A stretch of DNA of 64,000 nucleotides from Hypericum androsaemum (lineage: Eukaryota; Streptophyta; Magnoliopsida; Malpighiales; Hypericaceae): contig OZ023190.1 in assembly GCA_963995505.1 (NCBI GenBank), positions 5,412,516-5,476,515 on the forward strand. The letters are read 5' to 3'. A program made the translations under genes and the position numbers. Of this stretch, positions 1-12,179 are shown piece by piece. The notes beneath the pieces are model-generated. The model did no database searches, was not told the origin of the DNA, and was given only the letters and a program-made list of their open reading frames with translations. Within the stretch, counting starts at the first letter, position 1. Each line of letters begins with the position of its first letter.

Positions 1-360
1 ACATTCGCTAGCAGTTACTTGGGGCTCAAGGAACACAAGCTCTTCCCACAGATCGAGGAGATGTTCAACACGGGGGGAGCCAGCATCACCCCCGCCGAGA
101 TCGGGGAGATCATGATATCCAACCGCGGGTCCCCCAACCGCGCCCTGAAGACCGTCATGACCGCCCTCGGGAGGCGGAGGCGGGAGGACGAGGTGACCGG
201 AGGAGGAGGAGGGGTGTATTGTAGGGAGAGTGTGCATACGGTTAGTGAGTTTAGGAAGTTGTACGGGTTGTTGCGGGGGGGAAGCCGGCGGAGGAAGTCG
301 GAGGACATGGACATGGCGGCGGCGGCAACTGCCATAGATAAAGATGGCTCTAGACATTAA
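1..360 (+). CDS. AAA-ATPase (BCS1/AATP1 type), C-terminal end only
   Basis: This is the last part of a coding region whose start lies before the window. The open frame runs from base 1 and stops with TAA at 358-360. It encodes about 119 residues, beginning TFASSYLGLKEHKLFPQIEE and continuing through ITPAEIGEIMISN and SPNRALKTVMTAL. This is the C-terminal helical lid that follows the AAA core in plant BCS1-like AAA-ATPases, which are membrane-anchored proteins of mitochondria or ER often induced by stress. That role is family knowledge. The Walker motifs and N-terminal anchor would lie upstream and are not seen. The tail beyond the lid is Arg/Gly/Ala-rich and low in complexity. No intron is visible, consistent with the often intronless family. 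Confidence 0.82.
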   Translation, partial: TFASSYLGLKEHKLFPQIEEMFNTGGASITPAEIGEIMISNRGSPNRALKTVMTALGRRRREDEVTGGGGGVYCRESVHTVSEFRKLYGLLRGGSRRRKSEDMDMAAAATAIDKDGSRH

Positions 361-1187
361 TGATCACCTTAATTTGATTAATTCCATTTCTATCTTTTCC
401 AGTTATAATTATAGTTACACATCTTTCCTTTGGTATAAATTAGTCGGTTATCGTTTGTTTTTTTATAAATTTATGATATTCCGTCTCGAACACTCTGATA
501 CTCGTGTTCGATTCCGGTAAGTATCCTGACGGCATGTACAATTTCTAGTTGAATTGTAAACTAATCGATCTTCAATGGTGTTTTTTTTGTTGTCTTTTGC
601 GTCACGGCATTTGAAAGGTACCAATGGTCGGTTTCTCGTGGTCAAATTGGACCATATATATGAATATGTCAACCTACTGTTATAGAATTATCATATAACA
701 TTTACAAGATGACCTAGCGAACAAGTCAGTTGAATTTGCAAGCCCCTAGTCAGTGGAATTCTAGAGATAATCTATCCAAGTTTGAAATTTCATGCCACCC
801 TAATTATTGAATAGATACAGTCTTCTACATATTTAAGAATCAGTTCTCTCAATAATATCCCGATAACTCTACGCAGATAGTAATAAATAAATGTCAAAAC
901 AAACCAGCTCACGTCCACACTGCCGGTGGAATGTGTGACGTGATTTTATTCCATTAAGGATAAATAGAAATGGAGATGGAATGTCTGCAATGTGATATGG
1001 GATATTGACTGAATTTCTCCGCAGACTAAACATGATTTTTCAAGAAGTCAGCCATTGAATTGTAAACTAAACTCGTTTAATCTTGAATTTTTTTTATGAT
1101 TTTGCCAAAAAAATTTACATTTTGAATATATAAATATTATAACCAAATTACTTAAGTATTTATTAACATATCTCAAACGTATCAATA
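361..1187. other. Intergenic, AT-rich, no gene seen
   Basis: This stretch holds the 3' flank of the AAA-ATPase and AT-rich spacer. Only short shadow frames occur and none resembles a known family. It ends at the left edge of the LTR element. Confidence 0.6.
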
Positions 1188-1717
1188 GGTCTAAAACATG
1201 CATTAAACGCATAGGATTTCGAGTTATTTTCGTATGTTTGTCTTTAGTTTAGTATCGTTTTAGTAAATATTTGAGTTTTGGATGACTAATGAGTTCTTTG
1301 TGGTTAATTGTAGGAAAAGGGGCAAAATTTGGAAAGAAATTATACTTGAAGAAGGAGTCCAGCAGAGATAGTTGAGTTGTAAGGGAATTTTGGTCATCTT
1401 TGGAGCCGAATCAGAGGACGCGTATTTGATATACAATTGAAGATATTTCTTTCCTCTTTCCGTGTATATAAAGAACGACTAAATCGGAGATCGGAAAAGG
1501 AAGTTACGACCAAAATACTGTAGGCTGGTCTGGCAGATTATTATCAGCGAATATTCGGGGCAATAATGGAAATTCAGTCTTTTGCATCCCTAAGGACTCT
1601 TGAACGACCCTTGTAGGTTTTTAGAGTTAGGAGGACTTATATATAAGCCTCTAGACTTATTTTAGACGAAACTTTTCAAATATCGGTTTATTTTGAAGGG
1701 CCTCGACACGCTCGTCA
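1188..1717 (+). repeat. 5' LTR of the LARD-like element
   Basis: The sequence from 'gtctaaaacatgc' to about 'ctcgtca' is matched by 4668-4923 over its first half. A TATA-like 'gtgtatataaag' lies near 1463, fitting a promoter within the LTR. The left boundary is approximate. Confidence 0.65.
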
Positions 1718-1722
1718 AAATT

Positions 1723-1742
1723 TGGCGCCGTTGCCGGGGAGA
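1723..1742 (+). other. Primer-binding site for tRNA-Asp
   Basis: The sequence TGGCGCCGTTGCCGGGGA is the complement of the 3' end of plant tRNA-Asp (GUC) including its CCA. It starts a few bases after the LTR end, as expected for first-strand priming. Confidence 0.88.
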
Positions 1743-1941
1743 TAAACGTATTATTTGATTGATCTAACCTATTATGTTCAATAGAGCTTCATTTGCAGGT
1801 CCACGAACCTCTACACTTGAACCAGATTGTAATGGATGGATTGACTATCATACGGAGTACTATAGAGATTGATTTCAATGGAATCATGATCCTTATGCTC
1901 TTACTTATCAACCACGTCCATAACAAGCATCCAACTCCTCA

Positions 1942-2529
1942 TTGGAAGATCTTATTAGGACATTGGCCATCACCACAAATCAAAGTATTCAAAATCTTGC
2001 CAACCAAACTCATGCGAGCATCAAGAATATTGAAAAGCACATATCCCAACTTGCAGCTGACATAAGAGAGATTAAGGCAAGTCAAAAAAATGTGGAGCTC
2101 CAAGAGCTTGAGGTAAAAGAAAGGACGATGGATATTAAAGACATAGAGGATATGGTGAATCTTGAAGAGGAGTTTAAACTAGAAGAAATAAAGGTTGAGA
2201 TCTAATGCGAAGAGGAAGTGGTGGACCTTAAAGAAGAGGAACAAGATGAATGTGAGGTGATGGTCAGGTCGCCGCTCATCGAAGAACCACCACAGATCAT
2301 GCTACCTATGGTGACACCAACAAAATTACAACAATTGGAGTTCGAAGCTAAAGTTGGTAGACCATATATAGATAGCATGTTTTCATATCAATTCGAGTAT
2401 GTGTACGTGCTAGATATGGTTAAGAAGGATGACAAGGCACCAAGAGTAAAAATGAAGAGAAAGATTGTACAACCTTCCCGAGTTAAAATGAAGATTCGAG
2501 ACCAGAATTGGATATTTAATCCTGGATGA
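1942..2529 (+). pseudogene. Gag-like remnant of the LARD element
   Basis: One frame is open from 1942 to 2529 except for a single TAA at 2203-2205. It encodes about 195 codons. The first part is helical and polar (SIKNIEKHISQLAADIREIK, then Glu/Lys-rich), resembling the coiled-coil segment seen in gag proteins of plant Athila/Tat-type elements. The rest is acidic with no zinc knuckle, protease or RT motif. The same region recurs at 4928-5396 (direct) and 5412-5947 (inverted). Function is not assigned beyond gag-like. Confidence 0.5.
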
Positions 2530-4660
2530 GAGAGCAAAGAGGCGTCTAGCTAATGACGTTAAATTAGTGCTTATTGGGAGGCAACCCAATTTTATTTTTT
2601 TTAATTTTCTTTATTTTCTTTTTGTAGGTTTTTTTTAGAGAGACCTGAGTTCTAATTCTATGTCTGAATTTTTCACGAAAAAAAAGAAGCAAAAGAGTCG
2701 CAGCGAAGAAGTCTCCACACGACGAAGCGAACAGCAAATGAGGAAGGGTCTCATAGCCAAAAAAACCAAGTCGCGGCGAATTGGACAGAGAATTTTTTTT
2801 CTTTCTCGGCGCGACAAAGGGTGCTCGTGATGAAATGAACAGAGACATCAGAGAACTTTAGATTTCTCGACCCGACAAAGCCATCTCGCGCTGACCAAAT
2901 ACGTCAACTTTAGTTTTTACTTCTCCACCAAGCTGAAGCCGAACAGCTGGAGCCGAAGGAATGACTCAAAGCCCAAGTCGATGTATTTTTCTGGAAGAAA
3001 AATAAAATATTCTTCCTCCCGTTTTTCCGCGACCATGACATATATTCCTAATTAGACTCCTCCTATAGATTTGATACCGAATTTAGACTCTCTCTCCAAT
3101 ATTCTCTTCGTCCATTATTACATATTTCATATCATGTTATGCTTACATTTATTAATTAGTACTTTTACAGGAACATCAATATTTTTTTGTCATTCAAGCT
3201 TCATCGATATTTCAAAGAAGAACAATGGCACGCGTGCAAATCAAGGTAAACTGAAGAGAGGAGAAGCTCTAGCACCAACAGTTGATCTTCGCGACACATA
3301 CAGACTTTGTTCCTTATCTGAGTTGACATCGAGGGAAAAGAAGCTGGTCAATACCACCTACCAAGTTTTTCATGCACTGCACAATATATTGACTAGCTCA
3401 AACAGTGACATTAGATGAGAGCCACTGCCTCTGCGAGCAAGCGACGCACCACCTGAGGGAGCCTTCGAACCCTGAAATCATTTGTTATATTTTAGTTTTA
3501 TTGTATTCTATTTCACGTATCTTATTATGTCTTGTGTGTTTTATTCTATTTGTTATGTTTAGAGACAACCTACACCATGAGGACATGTTATTTTCTAAGT
3601 GTGGGTATGTAGGGAGTCACTAGTATAAATATGTTTAGGGACATATTATTCTGTAAGTGTGGGGATGTTTAGCGTGTTCCGTGTGTCGAGGCAACCACCT
3701 GCTTGAACTTACAACCTTGAATTTTTTACCCCTTAGCAACTTAATATCCTTAGGAAAGCTTATGCCAAGATGAAATTAGCAAGGATAGGATAAAGCCCAT
3801 ATTGAGAAGTAGTTTTTGCTTTTCAAAAATCTCATAATTGGATTAAGCGACCATTAGTGTATAAGACTGATATAATACTTGAGAGAATTCGGGTGGCACG
3901 GCTGTAGTAACCAACTTCTGCCTGTATCATAAATATGTTTTAGCTGACTTGTGTGAGGATTAACCAAGTGGCGTATAAGAAAACTTGCTGTCCTTCTAAG
4001 TTGTGAAAAAAAAATGTTTGAAAGGAATGGGAAAGAAAGGAAGAAAAATTGAAATGATGAATGTGGAATGTTAAGGTGGAATGTGAATGAATGCTGGCGG
4101 AAGAGCAGTAGTCAGGTAAATAATTGAAGTTGATGTTGCCTGCGGCCTGACTAGGATGGAGCTTGAGGATCGTTATAGGTGTACAATCGGAGCAATAAAA
4201 AGTTGTAAACTGGCCTATCGACATCTAAGAGTGAAGACACAAGTGCCATGCAAGTTGAGTGCTAACCATGCTAACCTAAAGTATTTTGGGATGAGGCCAA
4301 GCTAAACGGCACTATAAGGGCCTTAATATCCAGTCATGCCTGGTGCTTATTGATGTTAAGTCTCTAGTGGTCTTCACCGCTTTCGGAATGATTAAAATTA
4401 TGGAGAACTACTTTAATTTGTGGGCTGGACTTGAATTGTAAATTTGAATTGGCATGAGGATTCCTATGGATAGTCTGTTGTTGATGGTTTATTAAGTCAG
4501 TGTGGTTAAAATGCAAGTACTCGTATTGACAATATCTATTTGCATGTTTATATATTGAGTAATTTGCTTGTTGTCTTCAGAGTTGAGTCCTTAGTATTTT
4601 GTGTCTAAGTCTTAGTTTATAGTCTTGCTTGGGGACAAACAAAGTTAAGTGTGGGGATGT
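2530..4660 (+). other. Non-coding interior of the LARD element
   Basis: This is long interior sequence without RT or integrase motifs. A 115-codon frame at 3071-3418 and a 72-codon frame at 3405-3623 have no recognisable domain. Two purine-rich 'aagtgtggggatg' tracts (about 3654 and 4648) occur. The upstream one may mark an internal duplication or older element edge. Confidence 0.5.
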
Positions 4661-4667
4661 TTGATTG

Positions 4668-4923
4668 TGTGTCTAAAACACGCATTAAACGCATAGAATT
4701 TTGAGTTATTTTCGTATATTTATCTTTAGTTTAGTATCATTTTAGTAAATATTTGAGTTTTGGATGACTAATGGATTCTTTGTGCTTAATTGTAGGAAAA
4801 GGGGCGAAATTAGGAGATAAATTATACTTGAAGAAGGAGTCCATCAGAGATAGTTGATTTGCAAGAGAATTTTAGCTAACTTTGGAGCCGTATCAGAGGA
4901 CGCATATTTGACAGACAATTGAA
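4668..4923 (+). repeat. Truncated 3' LTR
   Basis: It matches the first half of the 5' LTR up to 'ttgacagacaattgaag', then switches abruptly to a copy of the interior beginning 'gatataatgcgaag'. The LTR is therefore broken by a rearrangement, not ended by its normal CA terminus. Confidence 0.7.
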
Positions 4924-4927
4924 GAGT

Positions 4928-5396
4928 AGAGATATAATGCGAAGAAGAAGTGGTGGACCTTGAAGAAGAGAAACAAGATGAATGTGAGGAGATGGTCAGG
5001 TCGCCGCTCATCGAAGAACCACTACAGATCATGCTACCTATGGTGACACCAACAAAATTACAACAATTGGAGTTCGAAGCTAAAGTTGGTAGACCATATA
5101 TAGATAGCATATTTCCATAACAATTCGAGTACTTGTACGTGCTAGATATGGTTAAGAAGGATGACAAGGCACCAAGAGTGAAAATAAAGAGGAAGAATGA
5201 AGATTCGAGACCAGAATTGGATATTTAATCCTGGTTGAGAGAGCAAAGAGGCGTCTAGCTAATGACGTTAAATTAGTACTTATTGGGAGGCAACCCAATT
5301 TTAATTTTTTTAATTTTTTCAATTTTCTTTTTGTAGGTTTTTTTAGAGAGACCTGAGTTCTAATTCTATGTTTGAATTTTTCAGGAAAAAAAAAAG
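4928..5396 (+). repeat. Direct copy of LARD interior (like about 2196-2686)
   Basis: It is near-identical by eye to 2196-2686, including 'gtggtggacctt', 'gcgtctagctaatgacg' and 'cattgggaggcaaccc'-like text. Small indels break the gag-like frame. Confidence 0.75.
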
Positions 5397-5411
5397 CAAA
5401 GGTATCAATAG

Positions 5412-5947
5412 GTTCTATTATGGTCTACCAACTTTAGCTTCGAACTGTAGTGGTTCTTCGATGAGTGGCGACCTGACCATCACCTCACATTCATCTTATT
5501 CCTCTTCTTCAATGTCCACCACTTTCTCTTCGCATTGTATCTCCACCTTTATTTCTTCCAGTTTAAACTCCTCTTCAAGATTCACCAAATCCTCTACGTC
5601 TTTAATATCCATCGTCTCTTCTTTTACCTCGAGCTCTTGAAGCTCCACATTTTTTGACATGCCTTAATCTCTCTTATGTCAGCTGCAAGTTGGGATATGT
5701 GCTCTTCAATATTCTTGATGCTCGCTTGAGTTTGGTCGGTAAGATTTTGAATACTTTGATTTGTGGTAATGGCCAATGTCCTAATAAGATCTTCCAATGA
5801 GGAGTTGGATGCTTGTTGTGGACGTGGTTGATAAGTACGAGCATAAGGATCATGATTCCATTAAAATCGATCTCCATAGTACTCCGTATGATAGTCAATC
5901 CATCCATTACAATCTGGTTCAAGCGTAGAGGTTCGTGGACCTGCAAA
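5412..5947 (-). repeat. Inverted copy of LARD interior (like about 1793-2375)
   Basis: It is the reverse complement of the PBS-proximal interior. The 90-codon frame 5674-5946 (-) reads almost the same as the frame at 1793-2065 (+), with changes at only a few residues. About 60 bp present in the original near 2270-2335 is missing here. Together with the direct copy it forms a large inverted arrangement. Confidence 0.78.
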
Positions 5948-6239
5948 CTTAATTTTCGTATAAAATTTAAATAAATTCAAGACATCTACTATGCTACACA
6001 TCAACATTCAATAGAAAATTGATGAAACATCAAATTTTGTAATTTAATTTTAATAGTCCAAGGTTTTTCTTTTATAGTTTGAAATACATAAATAATTCAA
6101 CAAAAGAAAAATATAGCATGTCAGCTTCTAGTGATCCATCATTCACGACATCTTTTAAGCTAGTTACGGAATAACATAATAAATATGTTAAAGTTAACTG
6201 TAAAGTATATTATATATATTATCAATACGGTCTAACAAG

Positions 6240-6457
6240 AGTCTAATTAGGGTAGAGTCTAAAATAAGGTAAAAATATATGGGTATGGTCCGACCCACAG
6301 GGTCTAGCTATGGATTCATACCCTACCCTAGACCCTACCTCTAAATATGAACCCATACCCATACCCTACCCTAGACCCAGTCAAAGTCAACATACCCTAG
6401 ACCCGTAGGGTAAGGGTAGGGTTCGACCCTCAGGGTATGGGTATTTCTGCCATCCCT
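6240..6457. repeat. TE terminus-like repeat with 'taccctagaccc' motifs
   Basis: The stretch is built of repeated CCCTACCC/GGGTAGGG words and ends 'ctgccatccctaag'. The end resembles the right terminus of the hAT element at 49065-49902 ('ttgccatcccta'). No clear left TIR or 8-bp duplication was found, so it may be a truncated hAT end. Confidence 0.35.
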
Positions 6458-6459
6458 AA

Positions 6460-7140
6460 GCACTATTTAGTCTTCTTTTATGGTAAATGCAACATAATGA
6501 ACTTGGTTTTCTTCTTCATACCATCTAGTATCCAAACGCCCACTTAGTCGATAATCCAAAATTGAATCGGTTAAGATTTTTGAATAATAGCAAAACTACT
6601 AGAACAAATATTCAAGTAATACTCGAGATGGCATCAGGCTTTACTACAAGTGTGCAATAAGATAGGGGATAAGAACACTCACGGGTGAGCAATCGTTGTC
6701 TCTTCCTATTCTTCTTGGCTTTTAGTGGTGGATTAATATTTTGGTTATTTTTTTCCCCTTCTAATGTCTAGATTTCGGCCTCCTTTTTTTGCCTTTATTA
6801 TGCCATGTAGGTGTTGTAATTGGGATAATTTGGGCTGGTCAATGCTGTAACTTGGAATCAAAATAGAAGTTAGTACTTATAGTGGTATCGACGACACTAT
6901 TTTCCTTATTCGGTTTTAGCCAGATAAAGGTTTTGACAAGACTGATGGTCGCGAGTTCTACTTACGACTAACATTAATAAAATTTACTTATCCAAAAAAA
7001 AACACTCACGGTTGCCTTGAGTAAGCAATTTCATGCGAGAGTTTCTTGCTTTGAGTAAGCAATTTAAGGACAAAACACAATACACAACCAAGATAAAACC
7101 ATGAGCCACTTTTTGGGGTCAACAAACTTGTCTCACTGTA
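6460..7140. other. Intergenic, includes a possible SINE-like tail
   Basis: No gene is seen. Around 6885-7003 the words 'gtggtatcgacgac' and 'ggtcgcgagttctact' followed by an A-run near 6991 recall a tRNA-derived SINE, but A and B boxes are not convincing. The right part is probably the 3' flank of VPS26. Confidence 0.3.
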
Positions 7141-7583
7141 GTCTTCAAAGTTCAATCTGACACTGGAAATTTTTGCAGCGCGTGGCTGTTTTGGAAACTA
7201 AAATCTTAACTCGGAACAATAAAGGAACTGTAAAATACAAGGGATGGCACGCATCCATGATACCTCGAGCACAAGAAAAACTCCACAAAACTCTAAACGA
7301 GCATCTGTTAGATTTTGTCATGTGACATGCCATAAAAATCGGACCGAGTGCCTGGATCGACAGAGGCATGAGTGGTTTACCATATATTCCAGGTTGATCC
7401 ACATTCCCTAGCAAGCAGCATTGCCTAAGAAACCATACGACGGCATCTCTGACTAACCCACAAAACTGGGCTCTTTCTCACCAACCGAGAACTCAACCTC
7501 CCAAGCTTTACAGTGTCCCCAACACAGTTAAACATTCTGTTCTCTTTTCCCCAAACTGAACAACCATTTTCTCCAGCAGACAG

Positions 7584-10500
7584 TCAAGAAGTTTCCTGCA
7601 ACCTGTATATTGTAATTTCTTGTTGCTTAAAGTAGCGGCGGTCTTCTTCATCAACCAGAACAAGGTTCAAATAGTACTTCACACTGAATTTGTTGTTGAT
7701 ATTGCGATGAGTAGGCGTCAATTCATACGGGCTTAGGAAGAGTCTGATCGGGATTGATTCACCTGCAATAAATGGAAAATCAATGTTTTCAAGTTTCTGA
7801 AGATCCTTCTTGATCTCTTCTGAGGATCGAGTAACGACCTTGGCCAACCAGACATGGAAGATATCCAAGAGAGATGGATGCTAAGTTTAGTGCACATAAA
7901 TAGGGATGAACCTTAAACTTGCAATCAATTGAAGGTGCACAATTCATATCAGCTTTTCTAGTTTTCCTGTAGGCAAAAACTTCATTAGAAATGATACGCA
8001 TACCTCTGACAGGAGCTCCATCCATCAATTCAAATTTGGCTAATGTCTCCGTCTCAACATGTGTATTGGCCCCAGATCCTGTTGACTCTCGACGCCTGAT
8101 CTCAAGGTCCATATTCTTTATCTTGATTCTAACAAGAAGAAAATATATCTTGCCAATGATCACATCTTTCAGATGGTACCTGCATAATTACTTTCTCATG
8201 AGCTCCTAGATAGATTAGCACTTCGAAGGAAAAACAGAAAAACCCAACATCTTTCAGATGGTACCTGCATAATTACTTTCTCATGAGCTCCTAGATAGAT
8301 TAGCACTTTGAAGGAAAAACAGAAAAACCCAACATCTGAGTACATATAAGATCAGCACCACTGATCGACCGCATCCAAACCTTTTAAGACTGAACATAAT
8401 GGGTGACAGTGCCGATTTAGCTATTGTGGTTATCCTTAGGTATTTTGCTTAGTCCGAACTCAGCAAGTGCTTCCTTATCAAGAATTAAGAGTGGTTCTCT
8501 TGTTATAGAAAAAGAAAAGGCATCCCTTATAAGTATCACATACTCGCGATCACCATAAGGGTATCACTGATCGAGTTCCAAAGTCCACGCGCTACATGGG
8601 TTATTTGGAAATGATGCAACATTTGGAAAACAATGGGTTTCCCGGGAAAAGAATTAACTGACATCTATTCTTCATTTCATGGGCATTGGGAAGAGGAAAC
8701 AAAAACAGTTGCCTCTTTGGAAGTTCGTTAAACTGTCTTCAGCTTAGATTCTTAAAAAGCTGCGCTAAGGGACCTAAAACTTCTCTGGGGCCAATGTCAA
8801 TGTTCCATGATAGATCAAAAGATATTGCTCGGTATTTAATAGCATTTGGTAAAGCTTGCCCTTTAAGAATCCATAGAAAAGTAAACGGTAAACTCCTAGA
8901 CCCTGAACTATGGGTCCCAAATAGGTTACCCTTGTTGTAACCATGAGAAGCCCACGGCAAAGGAACTTCTATGTTATCCAACTTGCTAAACGATTAGCAA
9001 CTACTGAGATCAAAGCTCTTTCAGGGAACAAGAGAAGGGTCAAGGTCATGTCAGCAGCTTCAGATTTTGTAGACTGGTGATTAAGGGAAAACATCATAAC
9101 CAAATTGAAATGTTTGGGATAAAACATTAAAACACACAACAAAACAGGCCAGAGGAAGTTAATTTGACTAACTTGCTTTTGTTGTACTCAAATTCGATGT
9201 GTAAGCAATCTTCAATTCCTACTTCCATCTGCAGTAACCATAAATGCAAGAAAAGGCTCAGACGCAAATCAAAGCCACATGTTATTCAATAGTTGATTAC
9301 GCTCACATGCCTGCAGTAATTACCTTGATACTATTATTAATGGAAGGTTGTGGAGCATAATTACGAACCTGACAAAAAAGGACGGTATTAATGCAAATAC
9401 GAGAGAACATGTCTTGTTACTTCAGATTTGCAAGAATTAGCAGGATGGTCCAAAAACTAGATTACATTGAATCCACAATTTGAGGCACCTAGTTGATCAA
9501 TTTCCAACAACATTTTTCTAGAAAAATCACAAAAAATATTGGAGAGAATGCTTCATGTCAAAGTTGCCAAAATATCATCAAGGTCTGCACTAGCCAATAG
9601 TCAACTAGAAGGCCAACTGTAAAGTGAGAGAGGAATAAAGAACCATTACCATAAAGTCCTGGTACTCTATTATGCTTCCAGCATAACCGCGGCTTACTGT
9701 CACTTTTAGAACATACCTGCAAAGCATATAGAATCAAACTTTGACATGGGGATCTATTTCTCAATAGTAACCAGATGCATGGCAATTCTAAAATCTGCCA
9801 CTCACAACCAAAGTTATTGAACAGAAGCAACTTTTTTGACAGGAGATAAACTGAGATGCTTCTCTTTCCACTTAAGCTTATATCTTGTGAAGTTATGAAA
9901 TAAGAGCTAAAGGTTGAGAGCAATGAAAAAGTCTGTTTTACAAGGAGGTAGACTATGCCGAACAGGTCACACAAAGATTCCACTAAATCAAGTGACCGAT
10001 CAATTTTTAAGAGAAGAAATCAGAAATGATAGTGTTGAAAAACCAGGACAGGGGATTTCAACAGAACCGGTCCAAATTTACAAGGGATAAACAGAACAAA
10101 AAAGTGTCCCTGCATTAAATGAGTCAGTTTGACATATTTTTCACAAAAACAGCAGGCCAGAACAATTTTGACAAAAGTACTTCGTTTCCATTTTCCTTGA
10201 AAGAGCGACTCCTTTAGTTTCAGAATCTATTCTCACAATCAAGAAAGGACATCTGTTGAAGCGGCACAAATTCATGTGCCATTTGCCAGCACTCCTAATT
10301 CCATGTTAGGCAACAAACTATTTCCATTCAAATTGATTTTAACTGTCAAAATGCAGATAATTCAGAAGATCCCACAGCAATCACTGGTTAAAATGTAATG
10401 ACGTGACATTAAAAACATCCACACTAATAACCACTGTACCTGAGTCTCACATTAACCCCATTGTATGTTTCATATGGCATTTCCACCGTCGAAAATTCGA

Positions 10501-11822
10501 AAGGAAACGTTTTGCGCTCATATATTTCTCCTGGAATATCTAACTCTCGTACTGTCCAAGAAATTCAAGATTGATAAACTGAGTTATTGACATGTAACTG
10601 AAAATTTGAAGACCAGAATTGCGCATGAGCATCAGAAAACAAATAACTTGATTGCTGAACTGTCTTGGAAAATTAAGAGAAGAACATAAGAGGCTAATAT
10701 AATTATTATACTAATTACACAAGCTTTGACTGACCTAGCTGATGACAATTCAAGACTGACTGGTTCAACAATAAGCATAGTTGACAAAAGAGACAAAAGT
10801 TCTGAACACTGGCTTCATCAGGATTGGTGCAAGGGACAACAATATATCTCCCAGATTTAATTCAAAGGGGTAACACATGATTAAATTATTCTTACTAGAT
10901 AAGATCATAAAGTTATGAGAACAGAGTGCAACAAATGAAGTAATAGATCGACCAGAAAAGACAGCTTATCTTTCAAATGCAATTAGATGTACTCACCAAG
11001 GGAAGTAAAGTCGTAGAAGTTTCCTCGGTCAAAGAACATTTCTGCAAAAAAGAATAAAAATCTTTCTTGAATTTCTCTTATGTTTAAAGGAAAGAACAGC
11101 AGATTTAATGGTTATCAAGCAACAAATTGGTGAATATAATTAAAACTAGTTAAACCATACAGTCTATATATCACTTATGCTAAAATAACGTAGACAAAGA
11201 CTGCAAGTCTGCAAATAAGTAGAGCTCACCTATCTGACCAAGAAGCTCGACTTTGATTCCATTGTGTTCAACCTTCTTCCCTTGAAGAGGCTCTATCGAA
11301 ACCTGAATTCACACAGATTGATATGGTTTCCTTCAAAATCAGCCAAAATACACAATGAACAAGGAAAAGAAACAGCGGGATCGTAATAACATTACATTCC
11401 CAGCTATATTTTCTTGACTCTGGAAAAGTGGAACCAAAACCGTTTGACCATTTTCCTTCTTCGTTGGCACCTACACAGAACAAGACAGGTTCAGAGACTA
11501 AATGAGGATCCGTACGCCCACCACCTACTCGTATCAAGTAACTTACTAGTCAACCTAAAACCCCGAACAACAGATTCACAGTGGTCGCGGATCTTCGGCA
11601 TCACAAATCACATAGCGCTGGTAAATCACCAAGAAGGTCAGAGCTCGAATTACCTGCTTCCGCGTCTTTGCATCGTTAAACGCGATCGAGACGTTGCACG
11701 CCGGCTTGAAAGCTCCCATTAGGTAATTCTACAGAGGAAAAAGAGTGCCCAATTCCCCAATTACTTGTCAATCTAAGCCAAAAACTATCCATAAAATAGC
11801 AAAAAAGGAGAAACCTTACCAT
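7584..11822 (-). CDS. VPS26: Vacuolar protein sorting-associated protein 26 (retromer subunit)
   Basis: The gene encodes an arrestin-fold subunit of the retromer core (VPS26-VPS29-VPS35), which recycles sorting receptors from endosomes. Coding exons on the minus strand are 11820-11822 (ATG only), 11654-11728, 11396-11470, 11230-11302, 10997-11041, 10440-10551, 9650-9716, 9324-9368, 9173-9228, 8004-8179 and 7584-7762. All junctions are GT-AG and phases agree. The total is 906 bp, giving 301 aa, the family's normal length. Recognisable blocks are NYLMGAFKPACNVSI, VRELDIPGEIYERKTFPFEF, YHLKDVIIGKIYFLLVRIKI, and GESIPIRLFLSPYELTPTH with NNKFSVKYYLNLVLVDEEDRR near the C-terminus. The protein ends ...RLQETS. 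A likely 5'UTR intron lies at 11857-11949. A tandem duplication covers the acceptor before exon 10. No frame damage was seen. Confidence 0.95.
8163..8332 (-). repeat. 85-bp tandem duplication over a VPS26 splice acceptor
   Basis: Copies 8163-8247 and 8248-8332 differ at about one base. Each contains the intron end '...attatgcag' and the first 17 bases of exon 10. Two equivalent acceptors result, with exon starts at 8179 and 8264. Only the 8179 one keeps the reading frame. Confidence 0.93.
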
Positions 11823-11856
11823 TTTTCACCGCTTCAAAGAACCGTCCCTAGAACAC

Positions 11857-11949
11857 CTGCAAAGCCCTAAAAAAACAAATAAAATCCTCGGATCAAATAA
11901 GGACTAAGAAAAATTGAAAAGACAAAAAAAAAGTGAGAAGCAATGTTAC
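11857..11949 (-). other. Probable 5'UTR intron of VPS26
   Basis: On the minus strand the donor is CTCAG|GTAACA and the acceptor TTTGCAG|GTGTTC, lying 34 bp before the start codon. It is inferred from splice-like signals only. Confidence 0.5.
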
Positions 11950-12179
11950 CTGAGGAGAGTGACGGGTTAAGGATCGGGGAAAAGCCCTAACTTTCAAGGG
12001 CACACCTGGAATTTTCGGAATTGAAAGAGAAGAAGCGTAACGGAAACGGTGCCGTTGTTAGATTTGATCGATTCTCTTTCTTTGGGTTTTGACGGTTAAA
12101 GAAACGGAGCGAAGGCGACGACCCCTTACCGTAGCTCCCACCTCCCTCTCCTCTACTCTCACGTGTGATGCACGTGCTT

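Larger units (their letters stand above)
1188..4925 (+). mobile_element. Non-autonomous LTR retrotransposon (LARD-like, tRNA-Asp primed)
   Basis: The left LTR (about 1188-1717) and a second, truncated LTR (about 4668-4923) share the starts 'gtctaaaaca' and the stretch 'gagttttggatgacta'. Directly after the left LTR is a primer-binding site complementary to the 3' end of tRNA-Asp. A purine-rich tract ('aagtgtggggatg', about 4648-4662) sits just before the right LTR. The interior has only a short broken gag-like frame and no protease, reverse transcriptase or integrase. This PBS and tract style is typical of plant Athila/Tat-type gypsy elements. Exact LTR ends and a target duplication could not be fixed, because the right LTR is cut and joined to rearranged internal sequence. 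Confidence 0.75.

Noticed and set aside
3071..3623. Two frames of 115 and 72 codons in the LARD interior
   Set aside because: No domain or conservation visible; probably chance frames in non-coding retroelement sequence.
6885..7003. SINE-like sequence with a B-box-like word and A-run
   Set aside because: No acceptable A box, no target duplication and no second copy in the window.
9558..9983. 141-codon minus-strand frame
   Set aside because: It overlaps VPS26 exon 7 and its introns in a different frame, and no family resemblance was seen. It is a shadow frame.
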